The notes: generated from the sequence alone by a model not told the origin. Numbered from the stretch's first letter, positions 1-6,629 are shown. The stretch: DNA of 10,639 bases from Pseudomonadota bacterium (GCA_021825225.1 JAKAIH010000044.1:1-10639), one strand, 5' to 3'. Made by a program: numbers and translations.

Positions 1-300
1 CGCGCTGACGATGGCCTGCATGCCGCTGCCGCACAGGCGGTTGAGCGTCATCGCCGGGGTGTGGTGGGCGAGGCCGGCGTTGATCATGGCCACGCGCGAC
101 AGGTACATGTCCTTGGCTTCGGTATGAATGACATTGCCGAACACCACGTGACCGACTTCATTCGGGTCGATCTTGGCCCGCGCCACCGCTTCGCGCGCGA
201 CCCTGGCCGCGAGTTCGGTCGGCGCCAGATCCTTCAGTGCGCCGCCGTAATCGCCGATTGCGGTGCGCACACCGCTCACCACCACGACTTCTCTGCTCAT
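1..300 (-). CDS. bktB: Acetyl-CoA acetyltransferase / beta-ketothiolase, N-terminal 100 residues (cut by window edge)
   Basis: Thiolase condensing two acyl-CoA units (or cleaving 3-ketoacyl-CoA), cytoplasmic, typically feeding polyhydroxyalkanoate or fatty-acid metabolism. Seen: the ATG is at 300-298, preceded by a good ribosome site (GAGGAG, 7 nt before the ATG). The protein opens MSREVVVVSGVRTAIG, the usual thiolase start. NRLCGSGMQAI at about residues 87-97 carries the nucleophilic cysteine (Cys90) that forms the acyl-enzyme. The middle stretch with VGHVVFGNVIHTE resembles BktB of Cupriavidus more than PhaA or FadA, from memory of the family. The C-terminal His and second Cys lie outside the window. 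It is transcribed divergently from olsA and is probably not part of the phosphorus genes. Thiolase is near certain; the BktB subtype is less so. Confidence 0.9.
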   Translation of the reverse strand, partial: MSREVVVVSGVRTAIGDYGGALKDLAPTELAARVAREAVARAKIDPNEVGHVVFGNVIHTEAKDMYLSRVAMINAGLAHHTPAMTLNRLCGSGMQAIVSA

Positions 301-432
301 GCGGATTCTCCTCGAATAGGCGCGGCGCATCGCCGTGCCTGCACGCGCAACGATGCCGCTGTCCGATGTTACGCCTTTTGTCGCAGGTCAAACCGGCACA
401 GGAAAGTCCGTGGTCGTATCGTGCCCGCCGGG

Positions 433-477
433 CATTCACGCCGGCGTCGACGAACTGTCATTTTCCAGCGCTATCCT
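433..477 (+). promoter_or_regulatory. Candidate tandem Pho box and promoter for olsA
   Basis: Three 7-bp half-sites spaced 11 bp apart start at 433 (CATTCAC), 444 (GCGTCGA) and 455 (CTGTCAT). The last is a perfect match to the E. coli Pho half-site CTGTCAT. Ten bases after it lies TATCCT (472-477), a 4/6 match to the -10 hexamer. Ten bases between Pho box and -10 is the arrangement known from phoA-type promoters. A start near 484 would leave a leader of about 60 nt before the olsA ATG at 544. The middle half-site is poor (core GTC only). The rest of 301-543 shows nothing else convincing. Confidence 0.45.
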
Positions 478-543
478 GGGCTTCCCGCGGCGGACCGGCG
501 AACGCGGTGTCGGCCGCGATCCGGCATGCATCAGGAGCAGACC

Positions 544-1407
544 ATGGTCGAGCAAGACAGCCGCTTTGAGCGCGCCGCGCGGGCCGGCACTTCGCCGCCT
601 GACGCAACGGGCGACCGAAGCCTGGAGCACGGCACCGGCCATGTCGTCCGCGCGGTCCGCATGCTGCGCCTCGGTCTGCATCTGGCGCGCGGCGTCTGGC
701 TCGCGGCGCTGGTATATCCGCATTGCCCGCCCGAGCGGCAGCACGCGATGATTCAAGACTGGTCGAGACGCCTGCTGCATATCCTCAACATCGAACTGCG
801 CTGCTACGGCCAGCCGAGCGCGCTGCCGGCGAAATGCCTGCTGGTAGCGAACCATGTTTCCTGGCTCGACATCTTCGCCATCAGTGCGGTGTTCCCCGCG
901 ACCTTTGTTGCCAAGGCTGAAGTACGCGGCTGGCCTTTCGTCGGAACGATATGCGAGCGGACCGGAACCATATTCGTCGATCGCGGCAGCGCGCGCGGCG
1001 CACGCCGCGCGAACCGTGAAATTGCGCATGCGCTCGATCGGGGAGCGCGGCCGGTGGTGGTCTACCCGGAGGGAACGACCACCCTGGGGGCCGGACTCAT
1101 GCCGTTCCGCCCCGCGCTGCTGCAATCGGCGGTGGACACCGCTGCGTCGGTGCGCCCGCTGGCGCTGCGCTACGTCGACCCTCAGGGCGCGCGCACCGAG
1201 GCGCCGGCCTGGGTCGGCGACGCCACTTTGCTCGACTCGATAATCGCGCTGGTGAAGCTGCCCGGGATCGTGCTCGAGTTGCACTTTCTCGCGGCGTGGT
1301 CCGGCGGCGGCCATACGCGCGCTGAAATCGCAATACGGGCGCAGACGGTCATTGCGCGCGCGCTCGGAATCGAGAGCGAGCCTGCGCCTTGCGCGGAATC
1401 GGCCTGA
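544..1407 (+). CDS. olsA: Lyso-ornithine lipid O-acyltransferase (PlsC/LPLAT family)
   Basis: Membrane-associated acyltransferase expected to put the second (ester-linked) fatty acid on lyso-ornithine lipid, using acyl-ACP. Seen in 287 residues: the family motif I HVSWLD (His104, Asp109; HX4D), substrate-binding block FVAKAEVRGWPFVG (121-134), and motif III VVVYPEGTTT (171-180, Glu176). A hydrophobic segment near 40-60 may anchor it. The start at 544 is chosen because AGGAG at 533-537 sits 6 nt upstream; an in-frame ATG at 526 is possible but has no ribosome site. The open frame continues far upstream only because of high GC. The PlsC family also includes the glycerolipid enzyme 1-acylglycerol-3-phosphate acyltransferase, so family membership alone does not settle the substrate. 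The OlsB-like gene directly downstream makes OlsA the better reading. Confidence is high for the family, about 0.75 for olsA. Confidence 0.85.
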   Translation: MVEQDSRFERAARAGTSPPDATGDRSLEHGTGHVVRAVRMLRLGLHLARGVWLAALVYPHCPPERQHAMIQDWSRRLLHILNIELRCYGQPSALPAKCLLVANHVSWLDIFAISAVFPATFVAKAEVRGWPFVGTICERTGTIFVDRGSARGARRANREIAHALDRGARPVVVYPEGTTTLGAGLMPFRPALLQSAVDTAASVRPLALRYVDPQGARTEAPAWVGDATLLDSIIALVKLPGIVLELHFLAAWSGGGHTRAEIAIRAQTVIARALGIESEPAPCAESA

Positions 1408-1468
1408 TTCCAAGGCGCGACCATGCCAGCCGCGGCGCGGGCCTGATGGTAAGGAAAACTTAACTTTG

Positions 1469-1502
1469 CGGTCACGCCGGCGTAATGCCGCACTCCTAAA
1501 TT
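1469..1502 (+). promoter_or_regulatory. Candidate Pho box and promoter for olsB
   Basis: In the 127-nt gap between olsA and olsB, CGGTCAC (1469-1475) and GCGTAAT (1480-1486) form an 11-bp-spaced pair matching the Pho box CTGTCAT-N4-CTGTCAY at about 6/7 and 4/7. Exactly 10 nt later is TAAATT (1497-1502), 4/6 to TATAAT. A start near 1509 would give a leader of about 25 nt, with the ribosome site GGGGGA (1525-1530) in place. It implies that olsB can be transcribed independently of olsA. Confidence 0.45.
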
Positions 1503-1534
1503 GGCTTCCGCATTCATCACCTATGGGGGAAGCG

Positions 1535-2293
1535 ATGCTAAACCGTGAACTGCAAGGTGTGAGCAAGCCGCGGCGCAGCTTGAGTGTGGGCTTGGCGCGT
1601 AACGAAAATGAAATCGTCGAGGCGCAGCGCCTGCGTTATGCGGTATTTGCCGGGGAAATGGGGGCGCACATCGAGACCGGCCGCCCCGGCGTCGATCACG
1701 ATCGATTCGATGCGCACTGCGAGCACCTGCTGGTGCGCGATGCCGAGACGAACGAAGTGGTGGGAACCTACCGCATTCTGCCGCCGCGCAACGCCGATCG
1801 CATCGGCAGCTATTACTCGGAGCAGGAGTTCGATCTGGCGCGCCTTGCGCACCTGCGCCACAATCTCGTGGAAGTCGGGCGTTCCTGCATTCGCTCGGAC
1901 TACCGTTCCGGCGGCACGATTTTGCTGCTGTGGGCGGGACTGGCGCGTTACATGATGGAGAACCATTACGAGCACATGATCGGCTGCGCCAGTCTGAGCA
2001 TGGGCGACGGCGGCCATGCCGCGGCATCGATTTACCGGCGCATCAAGGAGCGGCATTTGTGCCCGCTCGAATACCGCGCGTTTCCGCGCTGCCCGCTGCC
2101 GCTCGAGCGCCTCGACGCATCGCGCCAAGCGGACCTCCCGCCGCTGGTAAAAGGATACCTCAACGTCGGCGCCTGGATTTGCGGGGAACCGGCGTGGGAC
2201 CCGGACTTCAACGTCGCCGATTTGCTCATCCTGCTGCCGCTGGCCAACGTCAATGCGCGTTACGCGCAGCACTTTCTGGCGCAGGCCGCATGA
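1535..2293 (+). CDS. olsB: L-ornithine N-alpha-acyltransferase (GNAT-like, OlsB family)
   Basis: Catalyses the first step of ornithine-lipid synthesis: transfer of a 3-hydroxyacyl group from ACP to the alpha-amino group of ornithine, giving lyso-ornithine lipid for OlsA. Seen in 252 residues: a hemolysin-like acetyltransferase fold signature, with NEIVEAQRLRYAVFAGEMGA (25-44), the DHDRFDAHCEHLLV block (54-67), VVGTYRILPP (75-84), and LVEVGRSCIRSDYRSGGTI (111-129), the most conserved part of OlsB proteins. IGCASLSMGDGG follows at about 149-160. Length agrees with the family (about 250-300). Start 1535 is chosen because GGGGGA at 1525-1530 precedes it at proper distance; an in-frame ATG at 1523 lacks a ribosome site. 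It has its own candidate Pho promoter, and a terminator follows at 2400-2427. In Sinorhizobium OlsB is phosphate-regulated (family knowledge). The main alternative, a generic hemolysin-type acyltransferase, is unlikely beside olsA. Confidence 0.88.
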   Translation: MLNRELQGVSKPRRSLSVGLARNENEIVEAQRLRYAVFAGEMGAHIETGRPGVDHDRFDAHCEHLLVRDAETNEVVGTYRILPPRNADRIGSYYSEQEFDLARLAHLRHNLVEVGRSCIRSDYRSGGTILLLWAGLARYMMENHYEHMIGCASLSMGDGGHAAASIYRRIKERHLCPLEYRAFPRCPLPLERLDASRQADLPPLVKGYLNVGAWICGEPAWDPDFNVADLLILLPLANVNARYAQHFLAQAA

Positions 2294-2399
2294 GAGTGTT
2301 CAGAACCTGCAATTTCACCTGGATTCCAAGAAGAATGGCGGTTTGAGCGCCAACGATCACCGCCCTTCTTTCCTCTCCTCCTTGGGAGGGCGGAATTAC

Positions 2400-2427
2400 G
2401 CCGCGGCTTCGGCTGCGGCTTTTTTTT
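2400..2427 (+). terminator. Intrinsic terminator after olsB with UUCG tetraloop
   Basis: An 8-bp stem (2400-2407 with 2412-2419, one G-U pair) encloses the loop TTCG, an exceptionally stable tetraloop, and is followed directly by eight T (2420-2427). It lies 107 nt after the olsB stop and separates olsAB from the downstream genes. Just upstream, 2360-2366 and 2387-2393 (CCGCCCT / AGGGCGG) can form a further stem around a pyrimidine-rich loop. Nothing coding was found in 2294-2399. Confidence 0.9.
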
Positions 2428-2516
2428 GGGCACTATCGGCCGAAGTGCGACGGATCTGCGCGCCGCCGCCAAGGCGCGAGTGCGGAAACGGCAGCGGCGC
2501 CGGTCGGGATCGAGCG

Positions 2517-2550
2517 CCGTCATCTTCCCGTAACAAACTTCGTGTCAGAT
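2517..2550 (+). promoter_or_regulatory. Candidate Pho box upstream of the 82-aa gene
   Basis: CCGTCAT (2517-2523) and CCGTAAC (2528-2534) are two half-sites 11 bp apart, matching CTGTCAT and CTGTCAY at 6/7 and 5/7. The hexamer exactly 10 nt further is TCAGAT (2545-2550), only 3/6 to TATAAT, so the box is stronger than the -10. It sits 90 nt after the terminator, where a new transcription unit is expected. The leader to the ATG at 2776 would be about 220 nt and contains the dyad at 2616-2652. Confidence 0.4.
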
Positions 2551-2615
2551 CATTCTTTGAGCAGGAGCAAAAAACGCTTGCGCGTCGCCGGCTTGCGTGC
2601 CTGCAGCGAAGATGT

Positions 2616-2652
2616 GCACAGTTATATCCACAGAATCTGTGGACAATTGTGC
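2616..2652. repeat. Long interrupted inverted repeat containing two DnaA-box-like 9-mers
   Basis: Inner arms TCCACAG (2627-2633) and CTGTGGA (2637-2643) are perfect around AAT. Outer arms GCACAGTT (2616-2623) and AATTGTGC (2645-2652) pair with one G-U, leaving ATA against C as an internal loop. Two head-to-head 9-mers inside it, ATATCCACA (2624-2632) and TTGTCCACA on the other strand (2638-2646), each differ from the DnaA box TTATCCACA at one position. There is no T-run, so it is not a simple terminator. Function unknown: operator, leader RNA structure, or DnaA site. Confidence 0.6.
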
Positions 2653-2775
2653 GCGCGTCGCGCATTGCAGCCCTCGTAAGGAATTCGCGCCGTTCGCAGG
2701 ATGCTGCAGATGTCGCTCGGCGCGATGCTGCGACGCAGCGCGATGGCGGCGGATGGTCAGGCAAACGGAGGGGGC

Positions 2776-3024
2776 ATGAAAGAGATCAGGGTCACCGGCG
2801 CGCAGCACAAGGTATTGCGGATCCTTTCGCGCAAGGACATTTCCGCCATACGCAGAAATCCCAAACTCATCGCGGGCGCGAAGCATTTGCTGCTCGCATG
2901 CAAGAAGACCATCAGGAAAGTCGAGGAAATCCCGCAGTACGCCTCGCGCAGGAAGCGCGAGACCGCCTACCGGCGCATCGTCGCGCTTTGCCGCAAGGCG
3001 ATAGCCGAGATCGAGCACAGTTAG
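2776..3024 (+). CDS. Small, highly basic protein of unknown function (82 aa)
   Basis: Not recognised. The ATG at 2776 is preceded by GGAGGGGG (2767-2774), a strong ribosome site; an in-frame ATG at 2701 would add 25 residues but has only a weak AGG before it. The protein has about 22 Lys/Arg against 7 Asp/Glu, no signal peptide and no membrane segment. Residues 30-50 (LIAGAKHLLLACKKTIRKVE) and 65-80 (YRRIVALCRKAIAEIE) look like amphipathic helices. It could bind nucleic acid or an acidic membrane surface; this is a guess from charge only. It lies downstream of the 2517 Pho-like box and upstream of the methyltransferase remnant and plcP. Confidence 0.6.
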   Translation: MKEIRVTGAQHKVLRILSRKDISAIRRNPKLIAGAKHLLLACKKTIRKVEEIPQYASRRKRETAYRRIVALCRKAIAEIEHS

Positions 3025-3069
3025 CCGCTTGTGCGCGAAATGCCGGTCGCCGGATTGCGCGCCGCCACG

Positions 3070-3087
3070 CGTTCACGCTGCTGTCAT
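3070..3087 (+). promoter_or_regulatory. Candidate Pho box before the methyltransferase remnant and plcP
   Basis: CGTTCAC (3070-3076) and CTGTCAT (3081-3087) are half-sites 11 bp apart, about 5/7 and a perfect 7/7 against the E. coli Pho consensus. It is the best-matching box in the window. Unlike the others, the hexamer 10 nt downstream (TGACGC, 3098-3103) is a poor -10, so a promoter here is uncertain. It lies 35 nt before the truncated front of the methyltransferase frame and about 410 nt before plcP. Confidence 0.35.
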
Positions 3088-3121
3088 GCAGGCGCGCTGA
3101 CGCTGCGCGCGCTGGCCCGGC

Positions 3122-3496
3122 GTGGCCGTTACGGTCGAGGCCGACGCCACCAGCTACCGCCCGGCGCAGCCTGTCGACTGCGTCTACTTCTCCTACGCGC
3201 TTACCATGATTCCGGACTGGCGCGCCGCCGTCGACAACGCGCTCGCCATGCTGCGCCCGGGCGGCTTGCTGGGAGCGGTCGATTTCTACGCCGCGCCGCA
3301 CCACGCCGGCCGCGCGCGCAGTTTCTGGCGGCGCTGGTTCAGGCACGACGGCGTGCACCTCGATCCCGGGCATCTGCCTTATCTGCTAGAGCATACCGAA
3401 CCGGTTTGCTGCGAGGAACGCCGTGCCGGCGTGCCTTACCTGCCCGGACTGCGGGTGCCCTATTATCTTTTCATCGGGCGCAAGCCAGCCCCCTAG
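3122..3496 (+). pseudogene. Remnant of a BtaB-like diacylglyceryl-homoserine N-methyltransferase (C-terminal half)
   Basis: BtaB methylates diacylglyceryl-homoserine three times with SAM to give the betaine lipid DGTS. Seen: an open frame of about 124 codons from a GTG at 3122 encoding VDCVYFSYALTMIPDW, LRPGGLLGAVDFY, then FWRRWF, and ending VPYYLFIGRKP. That order (FSY-LTMIPD, VDFY, PYY-F-G) matches the methyltransferase half of BtaB/BTA1 proteins as remembered. The SAM-binding glycine-rich motif I and everything before it are missing. An in-frame TGA stands at 3098-3100 and no ribosome site precedes 3122. The other forward frame just upstream reads LRALARRG at about 3100-3121, which would continue naturally into VAVTVEADAT, hinting at a frameshift. 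It stops 2 nt before the plcP ATG, consistent with a former btaB-plcP operon. A short translated protein cannot be excluded. Confidence 0.65.
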
Positions 3497-3498
3497 CC

Positions 3499-4320
3499 AT
3501 GCACCGGGTACGGTCGATTTTTCTCTCCGACATCCATCTCGGCACCCGCGCCTGCCAGGCCGAACGCCTGCTCGACTTTCTGCGCACCTACGACGCCGAA
3601 TATGTGTATCTGCTCGGCGACATCGTCGATTTCTGGTCGCTGCGGCGCGGCATCTACTGGCCGGCGCCGCACAACACCTTCGTGCAAAAGATGTTGAAGC
3701 GCGCGCGCCACGAGGTAAAGGTGGTGCTGGTGCCGGGCAATCACGACGAGGCCCTGCGCGAATATGCCGGCAGCGAGTTCGGCGATATCCGCGTGCTGAA
3801 AGAGGCGGTCCATGCTGCGGCCGACGGCCGGCGCTATCTGCTGATGCACGGCGACGAATTCGATCAGGTCACGCGCTATCACCGCTGGGTGGCGCTGTCG
3901 GGCGACTTCGCCTACGGCCTGCTGCTGCGCCTCAACGGACTCCTGTCCTGGATCAGGAGGAAATTGCATCTGAGCGGCTATTGGTCGCTGGCGGGCTATG
4001 CCAAGCGCAGGCTCAAGGGAGCGCTAGAGTTCATATACGGCTTCGAGGAATCGGTGGCGCACCACGTGCGCCAGATGGGATTGGACGGGGTCGTCTGCGG
4101 CCATATTCACAGCGCGGCCATCAAGTCCATCGGCGGCATCACCTACATCAACTGCGGCGACTGGGTCGACAGTTGCACCGCCATCGTCGAACACGCGGAC
4201 GGACGCATGGAACTGGTGCACTGGCGCGAAAGCGAAGCGCCGGAAGTGGAATTGCTGCAGGAAACCGCTGCGGTGGAATCGTCACAACTGGCGCGGGTAC
4301 TGCCGCTGCAGCGGCGCTGA
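3499..4320 (+). CDS. plcP: PlcP-type phospholipase C (calcineurin-like metallophosphoesterase, LpxH-related)
   Basis: Predicted intracellular phosphodiesterase that splits phospholipid head groups, giving diacylglycerol for phosphorus-free lipids and a phosphate ester for reuse. Seen in 273 residues: the full dimetal set LSDIHLG (Asp11, His13), LLGDIVDFW (Asp41), VPGNHDE (Asn81, His82), LMHGDEFD (His117) and CGHIHS (His202, His204). No signal peptide. The middle segment 135-190 is longer than a bare phosphoesterase core, as in the UDP-2,3-diacylglucosamine hydrolase-like proteins. PlcP of Sinorhizobium (SMc00171) was annotated that way before its role was shown. The start at 3499 directly follows the methyltransferase stop (2-nt gap) and has no clear ribosome site, suggesting translation coupled to the upstream frame. 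LpxH-like activity in lipid A synthesis is the main alternative; context with olsAB and the btaB remnant favours PlcP. Confidence 0.75.
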   Translation: MHRVRSIFLSDIHLGTRACQAERLLDFLRTYDAEYVYLLGDIVDFWSLRRGIYWPAPHNTFVQKMLKRARHEVKVVLVPGNHDEALREYAGSEFGDIRVLKEAVHAAADGRRYLLMHGDEFDQVTRYHRWVALSGDFAYGLLLRLNGLLSWIRRKLHLSGYWSLAGYAKRRLKGALEFIYGFEESVAHHVRQMGLDGVVCGHIHSAAIKSIGGITYINCGDWVDSCTAIVEHADGRMELVHWRESEAPEVELLQETAAVESSQLARVLPLQRR

Positions 4321-4387
4321 CGCGCTCGGCCGCCCGGAATCTGTTTGACCGCTGCGCACGGGTGCTGCAGCGCACGCCGGCGCAAAC

Positions 4388-4432
4388 AATTCACACTTCC
4401 GTCAACGCCGCGTAATTTTCCCGAGCTATCTT
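4388..4432 (+). promoter_or_regulatory. Candidate tandem Pho box and promoter for the 102-aa gene
   Basis: Three half-sites with 11-bp period begin at 4388 (AATTCAC), 4399 (CCGTCAA) and 4410 (GCGTAAT). Exactly 10 nt after the last one is TATCTT (4427-4432), 4/6 to TATAAT. The 10-nt spacer and -10 resemble those before olsA (TTTCCNGNGC then TATCYT). A start near 4439 gives a leader of about 60 nt. The preceding 4321-4387 shows no clear terminator for plcP. Confidence 0.45.
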
Positions 4433-4499
4433 GAATCCTGTGCGGCGGACCTGGGGCGGCCCGCCTTGGGTACGAAGCAATATGCAGGAGGAAATGATC

Positions 4500-4808
4500 A
4501 TGATAGACCAGGAAATGGATTCGCCGATTCCCGAGCGCCTGGACCGGTTGGAGCGGCCTGCCGATATCGAGCAGGCCCTGGCGGCGATAGTAGCAACGAC
4601 CCGGCGCGAGTGGATGTCGGCGCAGCCCTCTGCGCAAGCGCCCGATGACACCACGGTCAAGCGCGCCCGGCTCGCGCACCCCTTGATCAGATTTGCGCTG
4701 GATGCAAAGCGCAGCACTGCCTGGCGTTTGCGCGTCGGCCGGCAGGCGTGGATCCAGAGCGTGGTGCAGTTTGCGGAATTGGATCGCACGCCGGAGGGCA
4801 CGTCCTAG
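4500..4808 (+). CDS. Small protein of unknown function (102 aa)
   Basis: Not recognised. The ATG at 4500 lies 8 nt after a very strong ribosome site AGGAGG (4486-4491). The in-frame ATG at 4494 is too close to it, so 4500 is chosen. The N-terminal 25 residues are acidic (MIDQEMDSPIPERLDRLERP), the centre holds a helix-like DIEQALAAIVATTRREW (22-38), a Pro/Ala/Gln linker follows, and the C-terminal half is basic with three Trp in the whole protein. No signal peptide or membrane span. It is transcribed alone, downstream of a Pho-like promoter, and convergent with pit (88-nt gap). The strong translation signal and promoter argue for a real gene; function open. Confidence 0.65.
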   Translation: MIDQEMDSPIPERLDRLERPADIEQALAAIVATTRREWMSAQPSAQAPDDTTVKRARLAHPLIRFALDAKRSTAWRLRVGRQAWIQSVVQFAELDRTPEGTS

Positions 4809-4895
4809 AACACGCACGGATCTCGCGATGCGCAGGCTTGCACCGGTCGGGATCCGCGAGGACCGGCTCCGCTGATGCGACGCAGAAAGCGTCTC

Positions 4896-5888
<993 letters not shown>

Positions 5889-5919
5889 CGGCGTATATCG
5901 CGCTTATTCCGGGCCACGC

Positions 5920-6546
5920 TCAGCCGTTTTCGATCACGATGCCCTGGATGATGTTGGCCACGTCCTCGCAGTGGTCGGTCACCGTCTCCAGATGCTCGTA
6001 CACGGTGCGCAGCTTGATCAGTTCGCGCACGTCGGGCTCGTCCCGGAACAGGCGGCCGATGGCCGCGCGCATGACGTGGTCGGCTTCCGACTCGAGCCGG
6101 TCGATGTCCTGGCATATGGCCATGATCGCGTCGGCGTTGTCCATGCTGGAGAGCAGCGCCACCGCGCTTTTCACCTTGTCGCAGCACTCCACGCAGATGT
6201 CCGCGAGCTTCCTCGCGTCCGGCGGCAGCGTGCGCACGTCGTACAGGAACATGAGCTGCGCCGAATCCTCGATCAGGTCGAGGATGTTGTCCATTTCCGA
6301 GATCAGCTGGTGAATGTCGTCGCGGTCGATCGGCGTGATGAAGGTCTTGTGCAGCAGTTCGATCGTCACGCGGGTGATTTTATCGCCGCGCTTTTCGATC
6401 GACTCGACGTTGTGCGCGCGCCGCTCCAGGTCATCGCCGCTGGCCATCAGTGCGGCCAGTTCGCGGCTGCCTTCCAGGATCAGCGCCGCGTGTTCGTTGA
6501 ACAAATCGAAGAATTTGCCTTCGCGCGGCATGAAGCGACTGAACAT
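5920..6546 (-). CDS. PhoU-like DUF47 protein, Pit accessory
   Basis: All-helical protein of the DUF47/TIGR00153 family, structurally related to PhoU and nearly always encoded beside Pit, where it is thought to modulate transport. Seen in 208 residues: start MFSRFMPREGKFFDLFNEHA, typical of the family, then PhoU-like metal-binding acidic repeats. These are VESIEKRGDKIT (47-58), the helix IHQLISEMDNILDLIED (78-94), DIDRLESEADHVMR (147-160) and LETVTDHCEDVAN (186-198). Start at 6546 is chosen because GAGGT lies just upstream at normal spacing; the frame stays open 40 codons further without a better start. It is first in the operon with pit. In Sinorhizobium the equivalent orfA-pit pair is repressed by PhoB under phosphate limitation (family knowledge); no Pho-like box was found upstream here. 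Confidence 0.92.
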   Translation of the reverse strand: MFSRFMPREGKFFDLFNEHAALILEGSRELAALMASGDDLERRAHNVESIEKRGDKITRVTIELLHKTFITPIDRDDIHQLISEMDNILDLIEDSAQLMFLYDVRTLPPDARKLADICVECCDKVKSAVALLSSMDNADAIMAICQDIDRLESEADHVMRAAIGRLFRDEPDVRELIKLRTVYEHLETVTDHCEDVANIIQGIVIENG

Positions 6547-6629
6547 CGCGACCTCGGCTGGAAAATGGAGTGGAGTAATTGATTGTGATTTATGGGCGCC
6601 GCAGCGGACTTGCGCCTCTTCGGAGCCGG

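Noticed and set aside
350..390. Further Pho-like half-sites (CTGTCCG, TTGTCGC) upstream of olsA
   Set aside because: Partial matches without an 11-bp-spaced partner or a -10 at the right distance.
436..1566. Long minus-strand open frame opposite olsA
   Set aside because: Arg/Ala/Gly-rich translation with no family resemblance, opposite a gene with clear catalytic motifs; a high-GC shadow.
2616..2652. Chromosomal replication origin suggested by DnaA-like boxes
   Set aside because: Only two imperfect boxes, no AT-rich unwinding region and no dnaA/dnaN/gidA nearby.
2578..2679. 33-codon frame from TTG after GCAGGAGC, just downstream of the 2517 Pho-like box
   Set aside because: Has a fair ribosome site but a rare start codon, covers the dyad and resembles nothing; too weak to call a leader peptide.
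3031..4320. Reading the phosphoesterase as a 429-residue protein starting at 3031
   Set aside because: The extra N-terminal part is Arg/Ala-rich and overlaps the methyltransferase remnant in another frame; conserved family sequence begins at the ATG at 3499.
4817..4866. GC-rich dyads between the 102-aa gene and pit (CGGATC/GATCCG and CCGGTC/GACCGG)
   Set aside because: Competing short stems with long loops and no T-run in either direction; not supportable as a terminator.
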